This document shows positions 42,986-52,682 of a stretch of 64,000 nucleotides of DNA, piece by piece. A program made the translations under genes and the position numbers. The stretch comes from Marinifilum sp965230805. GTDB taxonomy: Bacteria > Bacteroidota > Bacteroidia > Bacteroidales > Marinifilaceae. Location of the stretch: positions 2,666,001 to 2,730,000 of the forward strand of contig NZ_OZ246019.1 of the NCBI RefSeq assembly GCF_965230805.1, read 5' to 3'. Under the pieces are notes generated by a model that was given only the letters and a program-made list of their open reading frames with translations, was not told the origin of the DNA and ran no database searches. Each line of letters begins with the position of its first letter. The first letter of the stretch is position 1.

Positions 42986-44854
42986 ATGAATAATTTCTCA
43001 AATCGGATATATGTAATAGGAGGAATCTTTGTACTTGTTGTGCTGATTTTTATGATCAAACTATTTAATCTGCAAATTCTAGATGATTCTTATAAATTAT
43101 CGGCAGAGAATAATTCTCAGCGACAAGTAACTCAGTATCCGGCGCGTGGATTAATTTACGATCGTAACGGGAAACTTTTGGTATATAATCAAGCGGTATA
43201 CGATGTAATGATTATTCCAAGGCAAGTACATGTTTTCGATACGCTAGATTTTTGCCATCTACTTGGAATTGAAAAGAAAGATGCTATTAAAAAACTGGGA
43301 AAAGCAAAGAAGTATTCTTATCGCAAAGCATCTGTTTTTTTGAAGCAGTTGTCATCGGAACGATACGCTGTTTTGCAGGAGAAACTTTATAAGTTTCCGG
43401 GATTTTTTGTTCAACCAAGAACACTGAGAAAATACCCTAGAAAGAGTGCTGCGCATACTTTGGGTTATTTAAACGAAGTAGATAACAAAGAAATTAAAGC
43501 TGATCCATATTATAGTCAGGGCGACTATATTGGTAAAAGTGGAATTGAACTGACTTATGAAAAAGCATTAAGAGGAGAGAAGGGGAAAAAAATATATTGG
43601 GCTGATGTTTACAACAGAATAAAAGGATCTTATAGAGAAGGTAAGTTTGATAAACAGCCGGTTTCAGGAAAAGATTTGGTAGCTACTCTGGATATTGATT
43701 TGCAGGAGTATGGCGAACTTTTGATGCAGAATAAAAAAGGAGGTATTGTGGCTCTGGAACCATCAACAGGTGAGATTTTAGCAAAGATATCCAGCCCAGA
43801 TTACAATCCGGACATGCTGGTTGGCAGGGAAATGGGAAGAAACTACTCAACTTTGATCCGAAATGATAGTTTAAAACCTCTTTTCGATAGAGCTTTAATG
43901 GCTCAATATGCACCAGGATCAATTTTTAAAATGATAAATGCCTTAATTGGCTTGCAAGAAAAAGTGATTAGTCCCTTTACACGCTTTGAGTGTCATGGAG
44001 AATATCGCGTGGGGTCTTTTAAAATGGGTTGTCACCATCATGTATCGCCTCTGGATTTACGGCATTCTATCATGCATTCCTGCAATACCTATTATGCTTA
44101 TACATTTCGCTATATCGTTGAATCTCCAAAGTTTGGCTCTGTAAATAATGGTTACGATGTTTGGCGAAATCATGTAATGTCATTTGGTTTAGGGCAGACT
44201 TTGGGAACAGATTTACCCCATGAAAGAAAAGGGAGTATTCCGAACCTTGATTACTATTTAAAAAAATACAGACGAAAAAATTTACGTGCCTTGAATATAA
44301 TTTCAGTGTCAATTGGCCAGGGGGAATTGTTAATTACTCCGATGCAAATGGCAAATATGTGTGCTGCTATTGCTAACAGAGGGTATTTTTATACCCCGCA
44401 TATCATAAAGTCGGTTGGTGAAGAAAAAGAGATTGCTAAAAAGTATACTGTAAGACATGAAACAAGTATTGATTCGTCCTATTTTCCACCTGTAATTGAT
44501 GGCATGGAAATGGTAATTATAGGTGGCGAAGGAAGTACGGGTGGATTGGCAGCAATTCCCGGAGTTAGGGTTTGTGGTAAAACAGGAACGGTGCAAAATC
44601 CTCATGGTGATGATCATTCTGTATTTATAGCATTTGCTCCTCGCGAAAACCCAAAAATCGCAATTTTGGTCTATGTAGAGAACGGAGTTTGGGGATCGAG
44701 ATATGGAGCACCAATTGGAGGCTTAATGATAGAGAAGTACATTCGCGGAGATATATCGGTTAGCAAAAAATGGATCGAGAAGCGCATGTTGGAGGCTGAT
44801 CTGATCCACCAGCTTGATGAGGAGAAGAAAATTTCAGAATCTAGTAATCATTAG
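42986..44854 (+). CDS. mrdA: Penicillin-binding protein 2 (elongation transpeptidase)
   Basis: PBP2 cross-links peptidoglycan during lateral growth, working with RodA. The 622-aa protein has a short cytoplasmic tail, one transmembrane helix (about 9-27), a dimerisation/pedestal region (about 48-220) and the transpeptidase domain with the catalytic S312-x-x-K315 (APGSIFKM), S365-C-N and K532-T-G (CGKTGTVQNP). These are the canonical active-site boxes, so it should be active and beta-lactam-sensitive. It follows mreD after 15 bases and precedes rodA by 8. Confidence 0.97.
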   Translation: MNNFSNRIYVIGGIFVLVVLIFMIKLFNLQILDDSYKLSAENNSQRQVTQYPARGLIYDRNGKLLVYNQAVYDVMIIPRQVHVFDTLDFCHLLGIEKKDAIKKLGKAKKYSYRKASVFLKQLSSERYAVLQEKLYKFPGFFVQPRTLRKYPRKSAAHTLGYLNEVDNKEIKADPYYSQGDYIGKSGIELTYEKALRGEKGKKIYWADVYNRIKGSYREGKFDKQPVSGKDLVATLDIDLQEYGELLMQNKKGGIVALEPSTGEILAKISSPDYNPDMLVGREMGRNYSTLIRNDSLKPLFDRALMAQYAPGSIFKMINALIGLQEKVISPFTRFECHGEYRVGSFKMGCHHHVSPLDLRHSIMHSCNTYYAYTFRYIVESPKFGSVNNGYDVWRNHVMSFGLGQTLGTDLPHERKGSIPNLDYYLKKYRRKNLRALNIISVSIGQGELLITPMQMANMCAAIANRGYFYTPHIIKSVGEEKEIAKKYTVRHETSIDSSYFPPVIDGMEMVIIGGEGSTGGLAAIPGVRVCGKTGTVQNPHGDDHSVFIAFAPRENPKIAILVYVENGVWGSRYGAPIGGLMIEKYIRGDISVSKKWIEKRMLEADLIHQLDEEKKISESSNH

Positions 44855-44862
44855 AAAGAAAT

Positions 44863-46287
44863 ATGACCAGAAGAGTAAGTTTGCTAAAAAATGTAGATTG
44901 GTGGACAATTTTATTATACACAGTTCTTGTTTTTTTGGGGTGGATAAACATTTACGCAGCGGTTTATAACGAAGAGTATCAAAGTATTTTTGATGTTACC
45001 CAAAGATATGGAAAGCAGCTTATGTGGATTGCTGCCGCAGTGGTACTGGCAATAGTTATTCTGATAATTGAGAGTAAGTTTTACTCGGCATTTGCTTATC
45101 CTACCTATATCTTTATGATTTTTCTTCTGGTAGCAGTGCTTGTGTTTGGGCGCGATATTAAGGGAGCGAAATCATGGTTCGAATTGGGACCAATTCGTTT
45201 TCAACCTGCCGAATTTGCAAAATTCGCCACTTGCCTTGCCATTTCGAGATACCTTACTCAGTATAATTTTAAAATACACAATTTAAAATCCCTCCTCATT
45301 TCTTTCATTATTTTATTCACACCAATGATATTGATTGTGCTACAAGGTGATGCCGGATCGGCTTTGGTATATTCTGTTTTTATTCTGGTACTTTATAGAG
45401 AGGGGCTTTCTGAGATTGTTTTGTTTTTGGCTTTTTTGGCTGCTCTCTTATTTATATTTACACTTATTTGGCAAAAGTTTACCGTGCTTCTTATTATTGT
45501 CTGTGCAAGCCTTTTAATGTCGAAGGCAAATGGACTTAAGTGGCTGGCATTTGCGAAGGCACTTGGTATGATTGGAATTGGCTTTGTTTTGGTTTGGTTA
45601 GTTGGTAAGGGCATAAAAATTGAATTGTCTAATTATCTGATTTTATTAATTTCTTTAGCTCTTAGTGCAATTCCATTTTTTGTACATACATATAAAAACA
45701 AATTAATGCATGTTGCATGGATTATATTCATTGCTATAGCAAGTATCTGTTATACATTTTCGGTAGGATATATTATCGAGAACATATTAGAGGTTCATCA
45801 ACGAACAAGAATTAACGAGTTTTTAGGCATTGAATCTGATCCATTTGGTGCAGGATATAATGTGGCTCAATCTAAAATAGCAATAGGTTCTGGCGGATTT
45901 TCCGGCAAAGGCTTTTTAAATGGAACGCAAACTAAATTTAAGTTTGTACCCGAGCAAAGCACCGATTTTATTTTTTGTACAGTAGGCGAAGAATGGGGCT
46001 TCTTGGGTTCAAGTGTTGTATTGCTTCTTTTGCTTACGCTGATTTTGAGATTGCTCTTTTTGGCAGAGCGTCAACGTTCTTCATTTAGTCGTGTTTATGG
46101 ATATGGAGTGGCCTGTATCCTATTTTTTCATCTTGCCATTAATGTTGGCATGACAGTTGGTCTGGCACCTGTAATCGGGATCCCCTTGCCATTTTTTAGT
46201 TATGGAGGCTCATCTTTATGGTCATTTACAATTTTACTTTTTATTTTCCTTCGTTTGGATGCCAATCGTTTGGAGTTGCTACGTTAA
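44863..46287 (+). CDS. rodA: Rod-shape peptidoglycan glycosyltransferase RodA
   Basis: RodA (SEDS family) polymerises lipid II into glycan strands in partnership with PBP2. The 474-aa protein has conserved SEDS segments (GPIRFQPAEFAKFATCLAIS, VLQGDAGSALVYSVFILVLY, the catalytic-loop region around SGGFSGKGFLNGTQTKFKFV, and GIPLPFFSYGGSSLWSF). It is about 100 residues longer than E. coli RodA because of extra hydrophobic segments in the middle (about 185-295). Similar long RodA proteins occur in Bacteroidota. Its 3' end overlaps the convergent AcpH-like gene by 47 bases. Confidence 0.95.
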   Translation: MTRRVSLLKNVDWWTILLYTVLVFLGWINIYAAVYNEEYQSIFDVTQRYGKQLMWIAAAVVLAIVILIIESKFYSAFAYPTYIFMIFLLVAVLVFGRDIKGAKSWFELGPIRFQPAEFAKFATCLAISRYLTQYNFKIHNLKSLLISFIILFTPMILIVLQGDAGSALVYSVFILVLYREGLSEIVLFLAFLAALLFIFTLIWQKFTVLLIIVCASLLMSKANGLKWLAFAKALGMIGIGFVLVWLVGKGIKIELSNYLILLISLALSAIPFFVHTYKNKLMHVAWIIFIAIASICYTFSVGYIIENILEVHQRTRINEFLGIESDPFGAGYNVAQSKIAIGSGGFSGKGFLNGTQTKFKFVPEQSTDFIFCTVGEEWGFLGSSVVLLLLLTLILRLLFLAERQRSSFSRVYGYGVACILFFHLAINVGMTVGLAPVIGIPLPFFSYGGSSLWSFTILLFIFLRLDANRLELLR

Positions 46288-46864
46288 TATTGTGCGCGCT
46301 CTTTACGTAGTCCAACACCTCATTCATAAATATCTTAAATTCATCCTCAAATTCCAGGTAATGATTTTTTAGGGTTTCAATAGCAAAGTTCGAATTATCA
46401 GGTAAACTGGTTCTTTTAGCCATTATGTCCAGTGCATTTTGCAAACCAGCAAAGCTTGCATAGCTCTCAAGCCTTCTGCTTTGAATCAAAAAAGGGAGGA
46501 ACATTTTTACACGATGAGGCAGCAACAAATAGTTTTTAACCAAAACTTCATGCGATTGATTAACGAAGTTTCTGATTGGATTGATATGGTAACTATTCCA
46601 GTTCTCAGCTAAGAAATGATCGTATATAACATCAACAACAACACCTGAATATCTTCCAAAACCTTCTTTTAATCTTTGAGAACTTTTGCTTATAAGCGGA
46701 TGTTTATCCGTAAAGTAATCTATATTTCTGTGTAAGATGATCCCTTTCTGAATTTCCGGGTGATAGTTCAGATACTTCTTGCCTTTGATAGAATCACCTA
46801 TAAAGTTTCCCACCTTCACCTTGTCAGAATTGCCTGATAAATATAAATGCGCTAAAAAATTCAT
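46241..46864 (-). CDS. ACP phosphodiesterase (AcpH/DUF479 family)
   Basis: AcpH removes the 4'-phosphopantetheine from acyl carrier protein. The 207-aa protein is helical and carries the family's HD-like residues in MNFLAHLYLSG, GNFIGDSIKGK, GIILHRNIDYFTDKHP and VVDVIYDHFLAENW. Many Bacteroidota carry this homologue, although holo-ACP recycling there is little studied. It is convergent with rodA and their coding ends overlap by 47 bases. A copy of repeat R1 starts 42 bases upstream of its start. Confidence 0.88.
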   Translation of the reverse strand: MNFLAHLYLSGNSDKVKVGNFIGDSIKGKKYLNYHPEIQKGIILHRNIDYFTDKHPLISKSSQRLKEGFGRYSGVVVDVIYDHFLAENWNSYHINPIRNFVNQSHEVLVKNYLLLPHRVKMFLPFLIQSRRLESYASFAGLQNALDIMAKRTSLPDNSNFAIETLKNHYLEFEDEFKIFMNEVLDYVKSAHNINVATPNDWHPNEGK

Positions 46865-46905
46865 TTCTCAAAAATACAAAAAGCTATTTACACCAGTTTT
46901 ATAAA

Positions 46906-46966
46906 GAAACGAGCCAGATATACATGGCGATGATTATTTTGATCTTGCGGCTTCCATCTGGCAAAT
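46906..46966 (-). repeat. Dispersed repeat R1, copy C
   Basis: Read on the minus strand it has GCCAGATGGAAGCCGCAAGA then TCAAAATAATCAT and ends in GCTCGTTTC, as in copies A (10208) and B (21115). Confidence 0.7.
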
Positions 46967-47005
46967 TAAAAATATAAGTAGATGAACCTGAGAAGTAAAT
47001 ATCAA

Positions 47006-47365
47006 TTATTTTGATTCATAATTGGTGTTCCTGCTAAATTTACTTTTCATCTGGATGACAATTAACTCATTAGGATCAAGAACAATGCTACCAAACATGA
47101 GAACGCTGCCTTTTAGCAAGAATACCCCGACACTACGAATTATTACCTTGTCTTTATGCTTACGCTGACTTTATACATTGGAAATTTGCCGCCGCACATC
47201 AGTTCATATTCACGCATTGTACTGATACTGGTTTGGAATATTGTCTTGGCATAAAATTATGGCGATTTGTTTTATAAAACTACTGTAAGCGTAACTGTCA
47301 AGATTCAGAACACTGTGAATACCTTTATGAATGGCATTGTAGGATCGGAGCCTTTCAAAAAACGC
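47006..47365 (-). pseudogene. Candidate decayed gene
   Basis: One minus-strand frame of 120 codons reads as protein-like sequence with three internal stop codons; it begins AFFERLRSYNAIHKG and ends NTNYESK. Composition looks coding (LDSYAYSSFIKQIAIIL, DPNELIVIQMKSK). I do not recognise a family; a transposase origin is a guess. The opposite strand also has a plausible frame, so confidence is low. Confidence 0.25.
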
Positions 47366-47383
47366 CTAAACTATATAAGAGCC

Positions 47384-47441
47384 TTGCAGCTACACTCAAA
47401 TTGGGCGTCGTTGCTGACAAAAGAATGAGAATGATTTCATG
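47384..47441 (+). repeat. Dispersed repeat R3, copy 2
   Basis: The block starts TTGCAGCTACAC and ends GACAAAAGAATGAGAATGAT. It aligns without gaps to the inverted block at 19856-19913. Confidence 0.5.
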
Positions 47442-47626
47442 GTAGTTTTTGGAATAACTAAATAAGTTACGTTTAACTGAATTTAATGTCAAGTTTTTTT
47501 TCTGTGTTAAGCAACATTCTAGAAATAAGGAATTAAAAGCTTGTCAGATTAGCTAAATTCCTTTAAAGTAATAATTTTAAAGGTTCAGACAACTAAAATT
47601 ATTTTTAAACTAAAGAAAGAGAAGTT

Positions 47627-48982
47627 ATGGCTAAGAAAAATGTTATTATTGTTGGTGCGGCCGGTCGTGATTTTCACAACTTCAACACTTACTTCAGAGA
47701 CAATTCAGAGTATAACGTAGTAGCGTTTACAGCTGCTCAAATTCCAGACATCGATGGAAGAAAATATCCAGCTGAACTTGCAGGATCTTTGTATCCAGAA
47801 GGAATTCCTATTTATACAGAAGATGATCTGCCCAACTTAATTAAGGAGTTTTGTATTGATGATTGCGTTTTCTCTTATTCTGATGTGTCGTATAAGAAAG
47901 TGATGAATGTTAGTGCCATTGTTAATGCTGCAGGAGCTAACTTTAAGTTATTAGGTCCGGGTGATACAATGATAAAAAGCCATAAGCCGTTAATTGCTGT
48001 AGTAGCCACCCGAACAGGTTGCGGCAAATCACAAACATCTCGCAAGGTAATTGAAGAATTGATGGCTAAAGGACTAAAAGTAATCGCAATTCGTCATCCA
48101 ATGCCTTATGGCGATTTGGTTGCTCAAAAAGTTCAGCGTTTTGCCACAGTTGAAGATTTAAAGAAACACAAATGTACTGTTGAGGAAATGGAAGAGTATG
48201 AACCACATGTAACAAGGGGTAACGTAATATATGCAGGAGTTGATTATGAAGCAATTGTGCGTGCTGCAGAAGAGGATCCCGATGGATGTGATGTGATTCT
48301 TTGGGATGGTGGGAATAACGATTTCGCATTTTATAAGCCTGATTTAACCATTACCGTAGCCGATCCTCATCGTGCGGGAGCAGAATTGAGTTATTATCCT
48401 GGCGAGGTAAATTTAAGAATGGCAGATGTTGTAGTAATTAATAAAATGGATTCAGCGGCTCCCGAGGGTATTCAAGAGGTTAGAGAAAGCATTTCATATG
48501 CTAATCCTAAAGCTCAAGTTGTTGATGGCGCATCGCCAATTAGCGTTGATGATCCTGAAATGATACGTGGCAAACGTGTTTTAATTGTGGAGGATGGACC
48601 TACATTAACGCATGGAGAGATGAAGATTGGTGCAGGGACAATTGCTGCTCGTAAATTTGGAGCTGCTGAAGAAATAGATGCACGCCCATATTTGGTTGGT
48701 AAGTTGAAAGGAACTTATGAAATCTATCCAGAGATTGGAAACATTCTACCAGCAATGGGGTATTCCGATCAACAATTAGCAGACCTTGAAGCCACAATTA
48801 ATGCTAGTGATTGCGATGCTGTTGTGATAGGTACACCAATAGATTTGAATAGAATTATTAATATCAAAAAACCAAATACTCGTGTTTACTATGATTTAGA
48901 AGAGATAGGATATCCTAAAATGTCACATATCATCAAGCAGTTTATAAAAGATCATAGTTTAATAAATGAAACCGTTGAGTAA
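47627..48982 (+). CDS. Cyclic 2,3-diphosphoglycerate synthetase-like GTPase
   Basis: This 451-aa cytosolic protein belongs to the family annotated as cyclic 2,3-diphosphoglycerate synthetase. In methanogens that enzyme makes an osmolyte/thermoprotectant from 2,3-diphosphoglycerate. The sequence has a Rossmann-like N-terminus (KKNVIIVGAAGRDFHNFN), a P-loop TRTGCGKS (128-135), an NKMD motif (272-275) and a conserved ILWDGGNNDF segment. The P-loop and NKMD suggest a GTPase-like core. Bacterial members are common but uncharacterised, and cyclic 2,3-DPG synthesis in this organism is unproven. It is monocistronic with a strong terminator. Confidence 0.85.
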   Translation: MAKKNVIIVGAAGRDFHNFNTYFRDNSEYNVVAFTAAQIPDIDGRKYPAELAGSLYPEGIPIYTEDDLPNLIKEFCIDDCVFSYSDVSYKKVMNVSAIVNAAGANFKLLGPGDTMIKSHKPLIAVVATRTGCGKSQTSRKVIEELMAKGLKVIAIRHPMPYGDLVAQKVQRFATVEDLKKHKCTVEEMEEYEPHVTRGNVIYAGVDYEAIVRAAEEDPDGCDVILWDGGNNDFAFYKPDLTITVADPHRAGAELSYYPGEVNLRMADVVVINKMDSAAPEGIQEVRESISYANPKAQVVDGASPISVDDPEMIRGKRVLIVEDGPTLTHGEMKIGAGTIAARKFGAAEEIDARPYLVGKLKGTYEIYPEIGNILPAMGYSDQQLADLEATINASDCDAVVIGTPIDLNRIINIKKPNTRVYYDLEEIGYPKMSHIIKQFIKDHSLINETVE

Positions 48983-49002
48983 TTAAAAAATAAATAAAAG
49001 TT

Positions 49003-49043
49003 GAACCAGGGGAATCAGAAAGTATCTGTTCCCCTTGTTCTTT
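49003..49043 (+). terminator. Intrinsic terminator of the cDPGS-like gene
   Basis: AACCAGGGGAA...CAGA pairs with TCTG...TTCCCCTTGTT, followed by a T-rich stretch. Confidence 0.8.
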
Positions 49044-49182
49044 GTCTAGTTACGTTTGTTATGAAATAGTTTAGTGAATGAAAACCTTTTTACATTATTC
49101 GAGTATAAAGTCTTTTAATTGCCGTTGTGCAAATTGGCAATAACCGACTATTACTAATAAATTACACTTTGAGAATTTATTT

Positions 49183-51684
49183 ATGAACGACTCGATGCTG
49201 CTAGGACTTGTTCAGAATGCTTCATTACTATTTAGTTTTAGCATTCTTTACGAATACATGTGGGTAAATAAAGCAGAAATAAAATCATTATTACGGAAAG
49301 TAGTAATTGGCTGCATTATAGGTATTATTGGTATCATTTTAATGATGACCTCTTGGAAGACAACAACTGGAATTGTATTTGATACCCGATCAGTAGTTTT
49401 ATCCATATCGGGTTTATTTTTTGGCGCATTGCCTACTATTGTTGCAATGATTATTACTACAGCATACCAGTTGTTTATGGGCGGCGATGGAGTATTAATG
49501 GGAGTTGCTATGATTATCTTTTCCGGTAGCATTGGAATGATTTGGAAATATAAGTTTCTAAAAACCGATAATCAACTAAACTGGATTGAATTACTTTTAA
49601 TGGGCTTTGTGGTTCATATTATTGTGTTATTTTGCACGTATCTTTTTTCTGCAGAAGAGCTTAATTCGACTTTATCCTATCAAATATTGCCAGTTCTTAC
49701 ATTATTTCCAATCGTAAACATGCTGTTGGGTTTGTTTATGAATCGTCAATTACAAAATGTAAATAATAGAAAAAACTTGTCAACTGCCAAAAAAAAGTAT
49801 TCAAGGTTGTACGAAAGCATGTCGGATGCTTATATGGTAATGGATATCGACTTAAATATTTTGGAATGCAACAAAGCTTTACAACAGCTATTGGGCTTTT
49901 CAGAGGAAGAACTACTTAAAGTCAATTGTAAGGATATAACACCTAAAAAATGGTTAAAAGTTGATGAAGAAGTTATAAGTAATGAAGTTTTAAAGAATGG
50001 GAATTCTAAAGTATACGAAAAAGAATGTCTGAAAAAAGATGGAGGGGGCATACCAATTGAAATAAGAGTTCATCTTTTAAAAGATGAATACGAAAAACCT
50101 AAAGGTTATTGGGCGATTATTAGGGATATTAGTCTTCGAAAAAATGCTATACAGCAGATATATAATGAGAGAGCTAGATTAGAAACCATTCTGGAAACAG
50201 TTCCCGAAATGATTTGGTTGAAAGACTGCAAGGGTAAGTATCTTAATTGTAATAAAAATTTTGCAGATTTTATTGGAGTAAAAGAGGAAAGCCTTATAGG
50301 TCATTCGGATCATGACATTTATAAAGGGAAAGAGATTGCAGATTTTTACTATAAAAAGGATTTGGAGGTGATTGAATCAGGCAGCACTATTCGATTTGTT
50401 AATATCGCAAATTCTGCCAGATCGGATAAGGAAATTCTCACCGAAACCATTAAAACGCCCATGTACGACTCAAAAGGTGAAATCGTGGGTGTACTGGGTG
50501 TATCAAGGGATATAACGGAAATAAAGAAAGCGGAAGAGGAACTTAGACAAGCAAAAGAAAAAGCAGAAGAATCAGATAAATTGAAGTCTATTTTTTTAGC
50601 AAATATGAGTCATGAAATTCGTACTCCAATGAATGCTATTATGGGATTCACCGAGCTTATAATAGATTCGGATATTGAGCAGGTAGAAAGAATGCAATAT
50701 GTAAATATCATTCAACAATCAGGAAGTAGATTGCTGCAGATTATAGATGATATTGTGGATCTTTCGAAATTAGAGATGAATCAAATTGCAATTAAGAAGT
50801 CAGATTTTAATTTAGTTGATCTAATTAAAGAAAGTATTGATATCAATAAAAATAATGAACTCATTAAAACCAAACCCAATTTAAAATTAGCCTTTAAGGT
50901 AAACCCTATGCTTGCCGATTTAAAATTGTATTCGGATGGCAATAGAATTCAGCAAATCTTGGATAATCTGATTGATAACTCGATTAAATTTTCAGAATCT
51001 GGTACGGTTGAAGTAGGATGCAACTTAATTAAAGAAGATGAACGTCATTTCGTTGAGGTGTATGTAAAAGATGAAGGGATTGGAATTCCGGAAGACCGAC
51101 ATGAGATTATTTTTGAGAGGTTTAGGCAGGGAGATGAAGAGCATTTTATTGATGGAACAGGTCTTGGATTAAGTATCTGCAAAGGTTTGGTTGATTTGTT
51201 GGGCGGGAAAATCAGGTTTGAGTCGGAGTTTGAGATAGGCAGTACATTCTATTTCACAATTCCTGTTGACAAAGCTCAAATCAGCCAAGTAATAGCCTAT
51301 TCAGAATCATTGGATTACTACTCTAAATCAAAGAAAATTTTGGTGGCCGAGAATGATTATAATTCTTTTCTGTATGTAAAAAAACTATTAGTCCAGGAAG
51401 GATTGGAGGTGATTTATGCTGAAAATTGCAGTGATATGCTAGAGAAGGTGAAAAGTCTAAGCCCGGATTTATTGATTATGGATTTAAATATTCCCGGGAA
51501 GAATACTATGACTTGTTTGAATGAAATTACCAAATCAGAAAAGTCAATTAAGATTATTGCTCAAACTGCTATGGTATTAAATGGAGAAGAAGAGCGATGC
51601 TTTAAAGCAGGTTGTCATGGGTATATTACCAAACCGTTTAGCAAGGAGAAATTGTGTAGCGAAGTACGTAAGGTGCTGACATAG
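49183..51684 (+). CDS. Hybrid sensor histidine kinase with LytS-type membrane sensor
   Basis: This 833-aa inner-membrane signal protein has, in order: a 5TM/LytS-YhcK-type membrane sensor (about 1-190; DTRSVVLSISGLFFG and YQLFMGGDGVLMG), two PAS domains (about 205-320 and 330-447), a HisKA domain with phospho-acceptor His477 (ANMSHEIRTPMNA), a HATPase domain (about 585-695; NLIDNSIKFSESG, GTGLGLSICKGL) and a C-terminal receiver domain (about 717-833) with Asp767 and Lys817. In the receiver the usual acidic pair reads Glu723-Asn724. No output DNA-binding domain is present. The ligand is unknown. Confidence 0.92.
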   Translation: MNDSMLLGLVQNASLLFSFSILYEYMWVNKAEIKSLLRKVVIGCIIGIIGIILMMTSWKTTTGIVFDTRSVVLSISGLFFGALPTIVAMIITTAYQLFMGGDGVLMGVAMIIFSGSIGMIWKYKFLKTDNQLNWIELLLMGFVVHIIVLFCTYLFSAEELNSTLSYQILPVLTLFPIVNMLLGLFMNRQLQNVNNRKNLSTAKKKYSRLYESMSDAYMVMDIDLNILECNKALQQLLGFSEEELLKVNCKDITPKKWLKVDEEVISNEVLKNGNSKVYEKECLKKDGGGIPIEIRVHLLKDEYEKPKGYWAIIRDISLRKNAIQQIYNERARLETILETVPEMIWLKDCKGKYLNCNKNFADFIGVKEESLIGHSDHDIYKGKEIADFYYKKDLEVIESGSTIRFVNIANSARSDKEILTETIKTPMYDSKGEIVGVLGVSRDITEIKKAEEELRQAKEKAEESDKLKSIFLANMSHEIRTPMNAIMGFTELIIDSDIEQVERMQYVNIIQQSGSRLLQIIDDIVDLSKLEMNQIAIKKSDFNLVDLIKESIDINKNNELIKTKPNLKLAFKVNPMLADLKLYSDGNRIQQILDNLIDNSIKFSESGTVEVGCNLIKEDERHFVEVYVKDEGIGIPEDRHEIIFERFRQGDEEHFIDGTGLGLSICKGLVDLLGGKIRFESEFEIGSTFYFTIPVDKAQISQVIAYSESLDYYSKSKKILVAENDYNSFLYVKKLLVQEGLEVIYAENCSDMLEKVKSLSPDLLIMDLNIPGKNTMTCLNEITKSEKSIKIIAQTAMVLNGEEERCFKAGCHGYITKPFSKEKLCSEVRKVLT

Positions 51685-51686
51685 TT

Positions 51687-52589
51687 CTATTTTTTTGTAG
51701 CGATAGCATCGGCAATGGTAATGCTAATTATTCCCAATATTGTTAAGCATCCACCTAAAAGTTGATTTATGCTCGGCAGCATACCCATTAAAAGAAAAGT
51801 GCCGGCAATAATAAAAATACTTCTTGAAGTTCCAATTAATGTAGTGATGGAAGCATCAACAAACTTTAATGATGCATAAGTGAGCAGTACTCCTAAAAAG
51901 GGGCCTAAAAGTGAACCAATTGTGATGTATAAAACGGATGCTACTGTATAATTTGGCAACTCCAGCTTTATTAGTAAGTAGGAAGTAAATCCAATAAATA
52001 GGAATAAATTTCGACATACGCTTATCATTGTGGTGGGGATATTTTTAATTTCTGATCTTGCCAAAACAAGACTTATTCCATAAAACAATGCAAATAGCAA
52101 TGCACTAATGCTTGCTGGTGTTAAGAGAATCTGAATGTTAAATCCTGCATTATTGATGTTCATGATAAACACACCTGCCAAGCTTATTGCAATTCCCATA
52201 ATTGAAAGCAATCCATATCTGATATGGTAAAACAGGAATCCGATAAGAACTACAAAAATAGGACTTGTGTTAGCCAAGAATGATACAATGGCAGGATTTT
52301 CGGTAAGTTTTATGGATAGAAAAAATGATGTAATCGATATGAATTCAGATACCCCTATAAGGAATAAGATTTGTTTTGATTTTGAAGGCAAGCTTTTTAG
52401 TCTGATACGTTTTGTAAACAATCGATTGTAAATGATATTATAGACTACAGCAAGACCAAACCAAAGTACACCAAAGGATGGTAAGTTTATGTCATTTAAT
52501 GCCAATTTGCTAAACAAAAAAACATTTGAAAAGCTAATGGTTGCCGCTAGTGCTAAGGCAATCCCTTTGTATTTGGTTTTATTTCTCAT
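51687..52589 (-). CDS. EamA/DMT-family transporter
   Basis: This is a second drug/metabolite-superfamily permease of 300 aa, with ten hydrophobic helices in two EamA repeats (about 8-140 and 155-295). It is distinct in sequence from the one at 7148. The substrate is unknown. It ends two bases from the stop of the convergent histidine kinase gene, so the two genes must share termination signals or read into each other. Confidence 0.86.
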   Translation of the reverse strand: MRNKTKYKGIALALAATISFSNVFLFSKLALNDINLPSFGVLWFGLAVVYNIIYNRLFTKRIRLKSLPSKSKQILFLIGVSEFISITSFFLSIKLTENPAIVSFLANTSPIFVVLIGFLFYHIRYGLLSIMGIAISLAGVFIMNINNAGFNIQILLTPASISALLFALFYGISLVLARSEIKNIPTTMISVCRNLFLFIGFTSYLLIKLELPNYTVASVLYITIGSLLGPFLGVLLTYASLKFVDASITTLIGTSRSIFIIAGTFLLMGMLPSINQLLGGCLTILGIISITIADAIATKK

Positions 52590-52682
52590 TTATATGGAAG
52601 AATTGGAACAAAAGTACCCAAAATATGGTGATTTCAACCTGCATATAGCGCAAGAACAATTATAATTGATATATTCGCTTGC

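Larger units (their letters stand above)
46865..47626. other. Gene-free region with decayed coding-like sequence
   Basis: This 762-base gap holds R1 copy C, a decayed coding-like frame (47006-47365) and R3 copy 2 (47384-47441). No intact gene is visible. On the plus strand another frame (about 47158-47250 and beyond) also looks protein-like, so which strand was once coding is uncertain. Confidence 0.45.
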
